Shown: positions 1 to 8,230, numbered from the stretch's first letter. The stretch is DNA of 40,505 bases from an uncultured Eubacteriales bacterium (GCA_900321365.1 ONVT01000292.1:1-40505), one strand, 5' to 3'. Program-made: numbers and translations. Notes: generated by a model not told the origin, from the letters alone.

Positions 1-56
1 AGCCCGCTATGCGCGTCTTTTTTGCCTGGCACACTCGAAGGAAAATCCTGCGCAAT

Positions 57-86
57 CTGTACAAGTTATTTATGTACAGTTCCTTA
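57..86. repeat. Palindromic repeat copy A, directly downstream of aroB
   Basis: Perfect 7-bp inverted repeat CTGTACA / TGTACAG with a nine-base loop AGTTATTTA, followed by TTCCTTA, which overlaps the aroB stop codon. Two related elements lie upstream of aroB (1221-1254 and 1382-1422). No T-run follows on the minus strand, so it does not look like a standard intrinsic terminator. The remaining bases 1-56 show no gene. Confidence 0.55.
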
Positions 87-1208
87 TTCTTCATACCGGA
101 TGAATCTCAGCGCCTCCAGGATCTCCCCGTCCGTCACGGTTTCGTCGATATACGCAAAACCGAGTCTCTTAAGGAGTATCATGCGCATCCTTCCGCCGAT
201 CACTTTCTTGTCTTTCTTCATGGTTTCAAGGATATCATCCACCTGAAGGCTGTCATAGGTGATGGGCAGACCGAATGCGACGGACATATCCCGGATCTCA
301 TAGAAGATCTCCTCGCTGATGTTTCCCCTTTTCCATGAGAGATAAGCGGCAGCGACGATCCCGAGATTGACACAGGCGCCATGAGAAAGCCGGAAATCCA
401 TCAGCTTTTCGATCGCATGTCCTGCCGTATGTCCGAAATTCAGCAGTGCCCTGTCCCCCTTTTCCATCGGATCGCGCTGGACAATGGCACGCTTAATCAG
501 GATGCTGCGGATCACCATCTCCTGCAGGACATCGCTCTGTCTCTCTCCAATCTCACCCATATGGTCCAGACACCACTCATAATAGGCTGCGTCCCGGATC
601 AGTCCGTGCTTAAGCACCTCTCCCATACCGCTCGCGAACTGCGTATCATCCAGGGTCTGCAGGGTTTCCGTGTTCAGATAGACCAGGGATGGCTGATGAA
701 ATGCCCCGACCATATTCTTGTAAGAGTCAAAATCGACGCCGGTCTTACCGCCGATCGAGGAATCCACCTGGGCAAGAAGTGTTGTCGGGATCTGCACGAA
801 ACGGATTCCCCTGAGGTAGGTTGCCGCCGCAAACCCCGTCATATCCCCCGTCACGCCTCCTCCGAGGGCAATAAGGATGTCCCTGCGGTCCAGGTTGTGG
901 GTGATCAGATGGACATAGAGGGAACGGATCTCATCCAGATTCTTGTGCTCCTCTCCTGCCGGGATCGTGTAGCTGGACAGCTGACTGCAGGAGCCACGGA
1001 GCGCCCCGAGAACGTCCTCCAGGTACAGCTTTTCGACATTGCTGTCTGTCACCACGCATATCCGAACGTCCCTGCTTCCGAGATCCCTCATGCACTGTCC
1101 GAGCTCTTCAAAGGAATCCGCCGGATGGATGCGGTATTTATCACGGCCGCGCACCTTTACATCGATTTCATCCTGAACGGAGACTGTCTGATTCCTGCTT
1201 TCAGCCAT
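84..1208 (-). CDS. aroB: 3-dehydroquinate synthase
   Basis: Converts DAHP to 3-dehydroquinate, the second step of the shikimate pathway, in the cytosol, using NAD+ and a divalent metal. The 374-residue length is normal for the family. Visible signatures are the NAD-binding GGGVTGDMTGFAA segment, the following IPTTLLAQVDSSIGGKTGVD block, GMGEVLKHG, and the metal-ligand region LNFGHTAGHAIE. The ATG is preceded by TGAGGAAC, a reasonable ribosome binding site. It is the last gene seen on the minus strand here. A 269-base gap separates it from sepF, so it may have its own promoter, although I could not find a convincing one. No other aro gene is in the window. Palindromic repeats flank it on both sides. 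Confidence 0.97.
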   Translation of the reverse strand: MAESRNQTVSVQDEIDVKVRGRDKYRIHPADSFEELGQCMRDLGSRDVRICVVTDSNVEKLYLEDVLGALRGSCSQLSSYTIPAGEEHKNLDEIRSLYVHLITHNLDRRDILIALGGGVTGDMTGFAAATYLRGIRFVQIPTTLLAQVDSSIGGKTGVDFDSYKNMVGAFHQPSLVYLNTETLQTLDDTQFASGMGEVLKHGLIRDAAYYEWCLDHMGEIGERQSDVLQEMVIRSILIKRAIVQRDPMEKGDRALLNFGHTAGHAIEKLMDFRLSHGACVNLGIVAAAYLSWKRGNISEEIFYEIRDMSVAFGLPITYDSLQVDDILETMKKDKKVIGGRMRMILLKRLGFAYIDETVTDGEILEALRFIRYEE

Positions 1209-1220
1209 TTTGTTCCTCAG

Positions 1221-1254
1221 AACCTGTCAACTAAATAACTGTTGACAGTTCCTT
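1221..1254. repeat. Palindromic repeat copy B, upstream of aroB
   Basis: Perfect 8-bp inverted repeat CTGTCAAC / GTTGACAG around a nine-base loop TAAATAACT, followed by TTCCTT. The loop is the reverse complement of the loop in copy A. The element sits about 15 bases before the aroB start codon, so in an aroB transcript it could form a hairpin just upstream of the ribosome binding site. Confidence 0.55.
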
Positions 1255-1341
1255 CCCTTTCTTGAATAGTACTGCAGTCATTTCCTGAAAACACTGTTAT
1301 CCTTCCAGCCGGAAAAGATATCATCAGCGAGTATAATGCAA

Positions 1342-1370
1342 GAGCGTCAGAGGATATTCCCGTGACGCTC
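1342..1370. other. Stem-loop in the sepF-aroB gap
   Basis: GAGCGTCA (1342-1349) and TGACGCTC (1363-1370) form a perfect 8-bp stem around a 13-base loop that itself contains a short GGA/TCC pairing. It lies between repeat copies B and C. The minus-strand sequence after it is TTGCATT, not a T-run, so a terminator is unlikely. Apart from this stem and the repeats, the 1209-1477 gap shows no coding sequence. Confidence 0.4.
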
Positions 1371-1381
1371 CTGCTTGGTGA

Positions 1382-1422
1382 ACCTCTCAACAAATAACCT
1401 GATATCTGCTGGCAGTTCCTTA
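1382..1422. repeat. Diverged palindromic repeat copy C
   Basis: Shares the prefix GAACCT-TCAAC, the core AAATAAC and the suffix CAGTTCCTT with copy B, in the same orientation. The stem is imperfect, and the middle has an extra segment containing GATATC. Read as a degenerate copy of the same small element. Confidence 0.4.
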
Positions 1423-1477
1423 TATGGATAATGCCTCTGTTTCAGACTGGTGTGTCATCTTAAACATTCTTGATGAC

Positions 1478-2095
1478 TCACAGCTCATCGCCAAGATCGA
1501 GATCGATCGTCGGATCAAATGTGCCGGTCAGAATCTTCTGGAATTCACCCGTGATATCCACGTCGTGAGGTGTAAGGACAAAGATATAATTACTGATCTT
1601 GTCAAGGCTTCCACGGCATGCGCAGCAGGCACCGGACGCGAAGTCAAAGATCCTCTGCGAGATGCTCAGATCCAGTCCTTCCAGGTTCAGGATCACCGTA
1701 CAGTGGGCGATCAGCATCTGGGCAATCTGAAGCGCGTCCTCCATGGATTTGGGACGGATCACGCAGACCGAAAAGTTGTTGCGCTCCACATTTTCTTCAG
1801 TGGCAGCCTTTCTGGGACGGAAAGCCGAGACCTTTGGCGATGCGCTGAATGCAGGCGGATCTGCATTCCTGGAGCGTCTGGACGCTCTGGAAGACGCGAA
1901 ACTTCGTGAACTCTTCTTTACGGGAGGCTGATCCTCCTCGAAGACCGGCTCATCCTCCTCTTCCCGGGAAAGAAACCGTCTGGAAGGGCGGGAGTCATCG
2001 AGGCTGTCTTCCTCTTCATCGAAGTACTCTTCTTCATCCAGATCATCGTCATCATTCAGTTTTATTGAATTCAGAAACCTGTCAAAAACACTCAT
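1478..2095 (-). CDS. sepF: Cell division protein SepF
   Basis: SepF bundles FtsZ filaments and helps anchor the Z ring to the membrane in Gram-positive bacteria. The C-terminal half matches the SepF/DUF552 fold, from FSVCVIRPKSMEDA to the VDITGEFQ end; the LNLEGLD and RIFDFASGACCA segments line up with the usual dimerising core. The N-terminal half is a long acidic and Ser/Arg-rich linker (DDDDLDEEEYFDEEE near residues 15-30), with an N-terminal stretch MSVFDRFLNSIKL that can act as the membrane-binding amphipathic helix. Its ATG overlaps the yggS stop codon in an ATGA junction, so the two are translationally linked. The yggS-sepF neighbourhood is conserved in Firmicutes. Confidence 0.93.
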   Translation of the reverse strand: MSVFDRFLNSIKLNDDDDLDEEEYFDEEEDSLDDSRPSRRFLSREEEDEPVFEEDQPPVKKSSRSFASSRASRRSRNADPPAFSASPKVSAFRPRKAATEENVERNNFSVCVIRPKSMEDALQIAQMLIAHCTVILNLEGLDLSISQRIFDFASGACCACRGSLDKISNYIFVLTPHDVDITGEFQKILTGTFDPTIDLDLGDEL

Positions 2096-2796
2096 AACTG
2101 GTAGTTCCTCTCCCCAAGAATCCCTGTTCCGACACGGATCATGGTTGCGCCCTCTTCGATGGCGACCTCATAATCGCCGGTCATCCCCATGCTGAGATGG
2201 CGCATACAGATATTATCAATGTTTTCCCTGTCGATGTCAACCGCCAAATGCCGCAGGCTCCGGAATACATTCCGGTTTTCCTCAGGGTCTTCAACATAGG
2301 GGGCAACCGTCATCAGGCCTTCGATCCTCAGGTGCTTCAGCGTTGATATACTGCGGATGAAATGCATGGCATCCTCCGGCGCGATGCCCTCCTTAGACAA
2401 TTCGTGCGCCATGTTCACTTCCACCAGGCAGGGCATGATGATTCCGCGTTTTGCGCTTTCTTTTTCGATCTGCTCAGCCAGTTCAGCCGATCCGAGGGAA
2501 TGGATCATCACAGCCCTGCCTGTGACGTATTTTACTTTGTTGCGCTGCAGATTCCCGATCATGTGCCAGCGGATGTCCCCCGGCAGAACATCGCATTTGT
2601 CCCTGAGCTCCTGGGGCTTATTCTCTCCGAAATCCCTTGGTCCGAGATCCAGAACCTCCCGGATCATGGAAACCGGCTTGGTCTTACTCACAACGATCAG
2701 CGTGACATCCTCTCTGCTGCGTCCTGACCGGATGCATGCTTCACGGATACGCTGTTCCACATTCTTCAGATTTTCTTCAATAAAACTCATCTGCAT
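2092..2796 (-). CDS. yggS: YggS/YlmE-family PLP homeostasis protein
   Basis: A single-domain PLP-binding protein (PLPBP/COG0325) with the fold of the alanine racemase N-terminal domain; the family buffers pyridoxal phosphate and shows no known catalysis. About 234 residues, normal length. The PLP lysine is in the VVSKTKPV segment, and the HMIGNLQRNKVKY and SMGMTGDYEVAIEEGATMIRVGTGILG blocks are hallmarks. The first ATG (2796) overlaps the stop of the preceding gene by one base, but AAGGGG is only two bases from it. A second in-frame ATG at 2790 has better spacing and may be the true start. Its stop overlaps sepF. Confidence 0.95.
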   Translation of the reverse strand: MQMSFIEENLKNVEQRIREACIRSGRSREDVTLIVVSKTKPVSMIREVLDLGPRDFGENKPQELRDKCDVLPGDIRWHMIGNLQRNKVKYVTGRAVMIHSLGSAELAEQIEKESAKRGIIMPCLVEVNMAHELSKEGIAPEDAMHFIRSISTLKHLRIEGLMTVAPYVEDPEENRNVFRSLRHLAVDIDRENIDNICMRHLSMGMTGDYEVAIEEGATMIRVGTGILGERNYQL

Positions 2797-4181
2797 TACC
2801 CCTTGATAATGTCATCTTCCTTTACTTTGGAAGCATCCAGGACAATCCGGTCATGCGCGGACAGGCTGTAGATATTGCCCGGATCCACGATGCAGAATTC
2901 TTCATTCTCATCAATAATCGTGACCTGGCGGAACACGGCATATCCTTTGTTGATGTTGTAGACGCCCTGGATCGTCCGGATCGAATCGTCCGTAATCTGG
3001 TACTTACGGGAAGTGCCGGGCATCAGCACATAGTCTCCGGTTTCGAAAAGACCGGGATTGATCAGGTAAACGCCGGCCTCCCTGTCATGAGAATAGACCG
3101 GAGCCGTCACGCTCGACGTTGAGGAAGAGCCGTCAGCCAGGAATGTCTCCCTGGTCAGGAACACCTCGCCCGGCGTGTCCTCATTGACAGTGACATATTC
3201 GTCCGGTATTTCCACAAAACTTTTTTCCGTAATGGAAGTTACAGGGATCTTCAGGCCCCTGGCCCGGTTCAGAACAAGTTCAATCTCCAGATACCGGTCA
3301 GAGACATATCGGACAAGGGAAGTATTCATTGTGATATTTCCATAGATTCCGTCCGCGCCTTCCACCATCTCGATCGGTGCGGAAAAAGCCGCATTGTCCT
3401 TCAGGAAACGTACGCGGATGATTGAGACATCTTCCAGATCTCTTCTCAGGGAATCACTGATCGGAAAACAGAGGTTCCAGGTGTCATTTGTGACCAGCTT
3501 GTAGATCGGGTCTCCGGCATTCACAGTGCTTTTCAGGCGCAGGTTCTGACTCTGATAGGAACCGATGTTGAAGCATTCCGTTGTGAGTTTTTCCGGCGTC
3601 AGGCCTTCCATTCCATCGATGGAATAGACGACAAAACCGGGAACCGGCGCGGTATAGCTGTTCCGGACGTAATCCCCGGCATCTTCGTTGATGGTGGACT
3701 GGAGGATCACTTCCTGCATGTCTGATTTGAAATTATAGACCCCGGAGAACATGTTTTCACTGAAATTGACAGAAAAGGATGAAATCTCACTCTTTGCCCT
3801 GGAGAAATCCTCCTCGGAGAGATCTGTCACGGCAGTAGTCTTTCCGGTATCAGAAAGCGCTGCGGCGCCGACGGAGCAGATCACCATACCGACATTTGCC
3901 TTTGATCCCTCACGGGCATAATAGGTAATGCCGCCGGACACGTCGGTATTCTCGATCTCTTCTTCCTTCAGGGCGATCGCGCTGTAGCGGTAGTTCCCGG
4001 AAATCGTGCCCTCCACGACCTCATACCCGGCGACGTGCTTCTGCGTCAGGTAGAGGATCAGAGTAATCAGAATATAAATAAGGATCAGACCGAACAACAG
4101 CGTCCCTACGTTTACGAACGTAGGAATGTTCCTGATCTTATCGGATTTTCTGTAATTCCTGTTATTCCAAAAGAATGCCAA
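2796..4181 (-). CDS. HlyD-like single-pass membrane protein (function unknown)
   Basis: 461 residues. A basic cytosolic N-terminus is followed by one transmembrane segment at about residues 20-47 and a large extracytoplasmic part. The segment after the membrane span (EVVEGTISGNYRYSAIALKEE and GITYYAREGSKANVGMVICSVG) resembles the barrel/biotinyl-lipoyl region of HlyD-type adaptor proteins, and a repeated beta-rich half follows. No ABC transporter or TolC partner is nearby, so a transport role is not supported by context. The start is TTG, with AGGAG at a good distance in front. It is followed directly by yggS and sepF, and a small P-loop gene precedes it, which suggests a link to the envelope or division site. 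That link is inference. Confidence 0.7.
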   Translation of the reverse strand: MAFFWNNRNYRKSDKIRNIPTFVNVGTLLFGLILIYILITLILYLTQKHVAGYEVVEGTISGNYRYSAIALKEEEIENTDVSGGITYYAREGSKANVGMVICSVGAAALSDTGKTTAVTDLSEEDFSRAKSEISSFSVNFSENMFSGVYNFKSDMQEVILQSTINEDAGDYVRNSYTAPVPGFVVYSIDGMEGLTPEKLTTECFNIGSYQSQNLRLKSTVNAGDPIYKLVTNDTWNLCFPISDSLRRDLEDVSIIRVRFLKDNAAFSAPIEMVEGADGIYGNITMNTSLVRYVSDRYLEIELVLNRARGLKIPVTSITEKSFVEIPDEYVTVNEDTPGEVFLTRETFLADGSSSTSSVTAPVYSHDREAGVYLINPGLFETGDYVLMPGTSRKYQITDDSIRTIQGVYNINKGYAVFRQVTIIDENEEFCIVDPGNIYSLSAHDRIVLDASKVKEDDIIKG

Positions 4182-4258
4182 GAAGCAGCTCCTCTAAAAC
4201 GAAAAATCTGTCGAAAGAAAAGACAAGCAAGAAGCACAGGTGATTTCGTGACAGATCC

Positions 4259-4693
4259 TTACAGCTCCGCTACGATCATCGTGTGGTATTCTTCCGGAAG
4301 CTGGTCCTTCGTAAGGGAAATGCTGATGATAAAGTCCACGGAAAACTGGGTTCCGATGGAGGAAAGCTGTTTCAGCACCTGCAAAACGGCTGACACATCC
4401 TCTCCGTTCTCTTCGAGCTTTGCGATCCTCAGGAAATTGTCCAGATAGACTTTCTCCAGATCGTGATCCTGTGAAATGATCCCGCAAATGAAACCAATAA
4501 ATTCATCTGCATCGGTGAGCGGGAAATTCGTCACATCGATAAGGCGGATCCGGTTGTTCAGTTCAAACATGTGCTGCGTATTCTTGTCCAGATAAACAAC
4601 ATTTCCTGTCGCTTCCTTCACCTCGCGGTTTGCCTTTTCAAGCAGAACCTTGGTCTTGCCTTTCCCTTTTTCACCGATGATGAACTGTATCAT
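4259..4693 (-). CDS. Small P-loop NTPase-like protein
   Basis: 144 residues, starting MIQFIIGEKGKGKTK, with a Walker A motif (GEKGKGKT) at residues 7-14. The rest is short for an ATPase: a candidate acidic strand follows at LEKVYLDNF, and no clear sensor or arginine-finger region is visible. I chose the ATG at 4693 because AGGAGG lies in front of it and the Walker motif then falls at the N-terminus. The longer reading frame to 4747 has no such support. I do not recognise a characterised family. It sits between a D,D-carboxypeptidase and the HlyD-like gene in a cell-envelope neighbourhood, so a regulatory or assembly role there is possible but unproven. Confidence 0.72.
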   Translation of the reverse strand: MIQFIIGEKGKGKTKVLLEKANREVKEATGNVVYLDKNTQHMFELNNRIRLIDVTNFPLTDADEFIGFICGIISQDHDLEKVYLDNFLRIAKLEENGEDVSAVLQVLKQLSSIGTQFSVDFIISISLTKDQLPEEYHTMIVAEL

Positions 4694-4775
4694 ATCTGAT
4701 GTCCTCCTGTGAAGTGGCGGTGCCCGGAACAGGAAGCTCCCAGGCACCTGATCTGTTATTCCATACGGTTTCCTG

Positions 4776-5864
4776 TCAGCCCGAGGAAGGAACCAGGGAC
4801 AGAACCTGATTCATCTCAGGGTACAGCGTTTCTTTTGAGTCCGAGTGCAGGATCACGGAAATGTAGGGGTTTCCGTACAGATCCTTGCTGATCAGTGCAA
4901 GACACGCACCGGCATCTTCTGTCGTTCCGGTCTTACCGCCATAGATCACGACATTGGTCGGCTTTGAGGCCTCTCCGGTCAGATAGTGGTCGGTAGTCTC
5001 CCACGTTATTCCGTACGGGTCGCCGTCTGCGTCCGTGTACTCTGCGTAGTAATTCTGTCTCTGTATGATGTCCATAAACAGGTCATATTTCATGGCAGCG
5101 TTCAGCATCAGATAGACGTCGTACGCGCAGGTGTAATGGTCACTTGCGGTCAGTCCGTGGGCATTGGAAAAATGCGTATGCGTCGCTCCCAGTTCCTGAG
5201 CTGTCTGGTTCATCATATCGACAAAACGATCGATGCTTCCCCCACCGACATATTTCGCGATCATCTGAGCCGCGTCATTGCCGGAAGCGATCAGCATGCC
5301 GTACAGCAGCTGCCTCAGCGTGAGCCGGTCACCCCTGTGCAGTTCACAGACCGAGGAACCCTCCTCAATATCGAACGCCGCGTCATCCACGGTGACCATA
5401 TCGTCCATGTTCGCGTACTTCATGGCAACCAGGGCCGTCATGATCTTTGTCAGGGACGCAGGGGACCTCTGCTCAAAGATATTCTTAGCGTAGACGACTT
5501 CCTCGTCGGTAAGATCGAACAATGCCGCCTCTGCAGCGCTGATGAAAAGCGCGTCAGCGTCCACATCCGTTTCGGTCACACACAGTCCGTCCGCGAACGG
5601 AGCTGCCTTTACCATCATCTCGCCTCCGGTATGGATCCCGAAAACAGGGCTCTCCAGATCATAGGGCATCCTGAGCCTCGTGTCATGTGAACGGAGGATA
5701 AAAAACCATACTCCGTAAAAAAGTGTCGCTGCAACTGCGAGCATGATAACCGCAACAATGACAAGGTTTCTTGCTGCCCTGGCCTGGGCCCTCTCTCTGG
5801 CCCGAATACGGTTCCATTCACGCTGGGTATAATAATCCGGTTTCTTAATCTGTTTACTTCCCAT
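4776..5864 (-). CDS. D-alanyl-D-alanine carboxypeptidase (peptidase S11, PBP)
   Basis: Trims the terminal D-Ala from peptidoglycan stem peptides outside the membrane. All three penicillin-binding motifs are present: SLTK (137-140, nucleophile Ser137), SGN (194-196) and KTG (311-313). The N-terminus is basic, with one transmembrane segment around residues 33-57 and no evident cleavage site, so the enzyme is probably anchored by its N-terminus. The C-terminal beta domain of DacA/PBP5 is absent; the protein ends soon after the catalytic domain. Only four bases separate it from the mgsA stop, so it probably belongs to the mre-rodA operon. Confidence 0.92.
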   Translation of the reverse strand: MGSKQIKKPDYYTQREWNRIRARERAQARAARNLVIVAVIMLAVAATLFYGVWFFILRSHDTRLRMPYDLESPVFGIHTGGEMMVKAAPFADGLCVTETDVDADALFISAAEAALFDLTDEEVVYAKNIFEQRSPASLTKIMTALVAMKYANMDDMVTVDDAAFDIEEGSSVCELHRGDRLTLRQLLYGMLIASGNDAAQMIAKYVGGGSIDRFVDMMNQTAQELGATHTHFSNAHGLTASDHYTCAYDVYLMLNAAMKYDLFMDIIQRQNYYAEYTDADGDPYGITWETTDHYLTGEASKPTNVVIYGGKTGTTEDAGACLALISKDLYGNPYISVILHSDSKETLYPEMNQVLSLVPSSG

Positions 5865-5868
5865 GTTT

Positions 5869-6273
5869 TCAGTGGTACATCTCTCTCCAGTCCAGGTCTC
5901 CCCTGTCGAGTGACTTCAGGAGCATCTCTGCGGAGGCTATGTTTGTTGCAAGAGGTACGTTATGAAGGTCGCACATCCGGATGACCTTGGTCAGGTCAGA
6001 AACCTCGCTCCTTGTAGAAGTCGTTTTCTCCGGATCGCGGAAAAACAGGACGAGATCCATCTGATTCTGCTCGACCATGGCACTCATCTGCTGTTCTCCC
6101 CCGACATGCCCCTCCAGAAACTTATGCACCTGTAGTCCGGACGCTTCCTGGATCAGTCTCCCGGTGGTTCCGGTCGCAAAGAGCTCGTGCCTGGAGAGAA
6201 TCTGACGATAGGCGATGCAGCAGTTCTGCATCAGTTTTTTCTTTGCGTCATGCGCAATAAAACCAATATTCAT
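5869..6273 (-). CDS. mgsA: Methylglyoxal synthase-like protein with altered active site
   Basis: The overall sequence matches MgsA, which converts dihydroxyacetone phosphate to methylglyoxal and phosphate: N-terminal NIGFIAHDAKKK, the phosphate-binding ATGTTGRLI and the NVPLATNIASAEMLL block. Its length (134 residues) and C-terminal LDRGDLDWRE are typical of clostridial forms. However, the catalytic Asp of the usual GGDQQ motif is Glu here (GGEQQ, residues 58-62), and the conserved PHEPD histidine/aspartate segment after the RDP motif (79-81) is replaced by an unrelated STRSEV stretch. Activity is therefore uncertain. AGAGGAGG precedes the ATG. The position after rodA is normal in clostridial shape operons. 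Confidence 0.85.
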   Translation of the reverse strand: MNIGFIAHDAKKKLMQNCCIAYRQILSRHELFATGTTGRLIQEASGLQVHKFLEGHVGGEQQMSAMVEQNQMDLVLFFRDPEKTTSTRSEVSDLTKVIRMCDLHNVPLATNIASAEMLLKSLDRGDLDWREMYH

Positions 6274-6288
6274 CGTCCCCCGCCTCCT

Positions 6289-7443
6289 CTAGGAAGCCAT
6301 ATAGGTTGGCCGGAATCTGTGTCTCGACGGATCATTCTCCGCCCTCTCGCGGCGCGGCTGAAGCCCGACATTCAACACCAGACCGATCTGCATACAGAAT
6401 GTAACCAGCGAAGTGACACCGTAGCTGACAAACGGAAGCGTGATGCCCGTGTTCGGCATCAGGCCGGTTGTGACGCCGATATTAAGCGCACTCTGAAACA
6501 GCACCAGAGAACCGACACCCATGCAGATCAGCATCCCCGACTTCTCTCTGGCCCTGAGGCCGATCCGGACACAGAGAATGGCGATCACCAGCTCAAGCGT
6601 TACGATCGCAAGGCACCCCGCGAATCCAAGCTCCTCTCCCGCGACTGCGAAGATGAAGTCTGTCTGCGGTTCGGAGATGAAATTACCGTTCTTGACGGAA
6701 TTCACGACGTTGTTGTTCAGCCCCTTGCCATAGAGCTGTCCGGATCCGATCGCGATAATCGAGTTCTGCTGCTGGTAGGCCTCCTCTGCATATTCCATGG
6801 GCCTGAGCCATGACAGGATCCGGTCCCGCTGATAATCCGCGATCAGCTCCTGGTCAGGGCTTAAAACAATACTCAGAAAGATCGCTGCGCTCGGAACGGC
6901 GATGGCCAGGATCGAGAGGATGATCTTCCAGCTCAGTCCCGCTGTAAACAGTATAACACAAAATATCAGCGCTGTGACAATCGTCGTCGACAGATCCGGT
7001 TCCTTATAAATCAGAAACAGCGGGACGGCCAGGATCAGCAGCGCTCCGAGCAGGACTTTCGGAGTGTTCAGCCTGGAGTCATACTGCTGAAAATACCCTG
7101 CAAAGAACACGATGATAGCCATCTTCATCAGATCGGAAGGCTGGAACTGCACGCCGATATTGATCCACCGTGTAGCGCCGCCGACGTTGACACCGATCAG
7201 AAGAACCGCAACCAGAAGCAGGCAGCCGATCAGGAAGAGGATCCATCTCATCCGGACGAAGACCGTATAGTCAAAGACGGACATGGCAAGCATGACAGTG
7301 ACTCCGATCGCGAGACCAAAGGTCTGCCTGGTCTGGGAGGACTGCTGCGCGCTTCCGATGACCATGATCCCGATCACCGAGAGGGCGATCACGGCGGCGA
7401 CCAGCGGAAAACTGTAATTCCTCAGCTTATACTGACGAAACAT
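6289..7443 (-). CDS. rodA: Rod shape-determining glycosyltransferase RodA (SEDS family)
   Basis: A polytopic membrane protein of about ten spans that polymerises lipid II into glycan strands together with a class B PBP. 384 residues, usual for RodA. Conserved blocks: GGATRWINIG, QPSDLMKMA, the EPDLSTT loop, the ISEPQTDFIFAVAGEELGF segment and MPNTGITLPFVSYG near the C-terminus. The usual GGSS after SYG is GVTS here, a mild deviation. The ATG has GAGGT in front. Its partner PBP2 is encoded one gene upstream, with only minC between them. Confidence 0.95.
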   Translation of the reverse strand: MFRQYKLRNYSFPLVAAVIALSVIGIMVIGSAQQSSQTRQTFGLAIGVTVMLAMSVFDYTVFVRMRWILFLIGCLLLVAVLLIGVNVGGATRWINIGVQFQPSDLMKMAIIVFFAGYFQQYDSRLNTPKVLLGALLILAVPLFLIYKEPDLSTTIVTALIFCVILFTAGLSWKIILSILAIAVPSAAIFLSIVLSPDQELIADYQRDRILSWLRPMEYAEEAYQQQNSIIAIGSGQLYGKGLNNNVVNSVKNGNFISEPQTDFIFAVAGEELGFAGCLAIVTLELVIAILCVRIGLRAREKSGMLICMGVGSLVLFQSALNIGVTTGLMPNTGITLPFVSYGVTSLVTFCMQIGLVLNVGLQPRRERAENDPSRHRFRPTYMAS

Positions 7444-7452
7444 CTGGGTACC

Positions 7453-8229
7453 TCATGATTGATTCTGAACGCGGCCTTTCTCAAAGAACCGGTTCCAGGT
7501 TTTTCCGGAGACAGGCATCATCTTCAGATGCCCGTCCTCCACGACTGCGGCCTGCGGAGAGATTGTGTAGCTGTCGTCCATAGTCTTTTTCCGAATCCCT
7601 GAGATGCCCCTGTGGCCGCAGACTTCAAGGTTCTGGGGCTTCAGGACCAGGGCGGCGGCAAAGCTGTGGGGATCTCCCCCCAGCCCGGCGCGCAGTGTCC
7701 CGAGGGCATATCCTGCCACGAAAATGCTCCCGCTGCAGCTGATCTCCGCCAGCGGCTCCACATCGCCGAGCACCAGGACAGACCGGTCGCTGAGGATCTT
7801 CTGGCCATTCTTTACGGTACCACGGCAGATATCTGCGGTGAGCGCACCAGGGGCCGGTGCCGGAACACTGTCCCCGCCGGAGCCTGCCGGGAGGGAAGAA
7901 TCTGACACCGGGTCATCATCCGGCCGGTCTTTCAGTACCTGCGTAATTGCCCTGTACTGCGCTTCTTCCTTCCGGGGATCTTTCTCCAGGATACAGATAA
8001 TATCCAGTGAGCAGCTTTGCCGGATGGCGGATACCACCTCCCTCTGCTGCTCCCCGGACAGTTCCCTTCCCCTGAATTCCAGCGCCATCTGTGCGCCCCT
8101 GAAGAACTTTGAGCTGGAGAGAAACTTGTCGGTCACATCCGCGAGGATCTGATCGAAATCGGCCAGAGGATCCATCACCAGCGTGAGGGTAAACTGCGAG
8201 CTTTTCAGTTCGATCGATGAATTCTGCAT
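7453..8229 (-). CDS. minC: Septum site-determining protein MinC (divergent)
   Basis: MinC inhibits FtsZ assembly away from midcell and is normally recruited by MinD. The N-terminal FtsZ-binding domain (ELKSSQFTLTL to about residue 85) is followed by a Pro/Asp/Gly-rich linker and the C-terminal beta-helix domain, seen in VLVLGDVEPLAEIS, GSIFVAG and LRAGLGGDPHSFAAALVLKPQNLEV. The family RSGQ motif, involved in MinD binding, reads KNGQ (about 140-143), and the usual LRG-x-x-HAG reads ALG-TLRAG. I chose the ATG at 8229, one base after the PBP2 stop, because family homology begins there; an upstream start at 8271 would overlap PBP2. No clear ribosome binding site is seen, so translation is probably coupled. 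No minD or minE follows. Confidence 0.85.
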   Translation of the reverse strand: MQNSSIELKSSQFTLTLVMDPLADFDQILADVTDKFLSSSKFFRGAQMALEFRGRELSGEQQREVVSAIRQSCSLDIICILEKDPRKEEAQYRAITQVLKDRPDDDPVSDSSLPAGSGGDSVPAPAPGALTADICRGTVKNGQKILSDRSVLVLGDVEPLAEISCSGSIFVAGYALGTLRAGLGGDPHSFAAALVLKPQNLEVCGHRGISGIRKKTMDDSYTISPQAAVVEDGHLKMMPVSGKTWNRFFEKGRVQNQS

Positions 8230-8230
8230 A

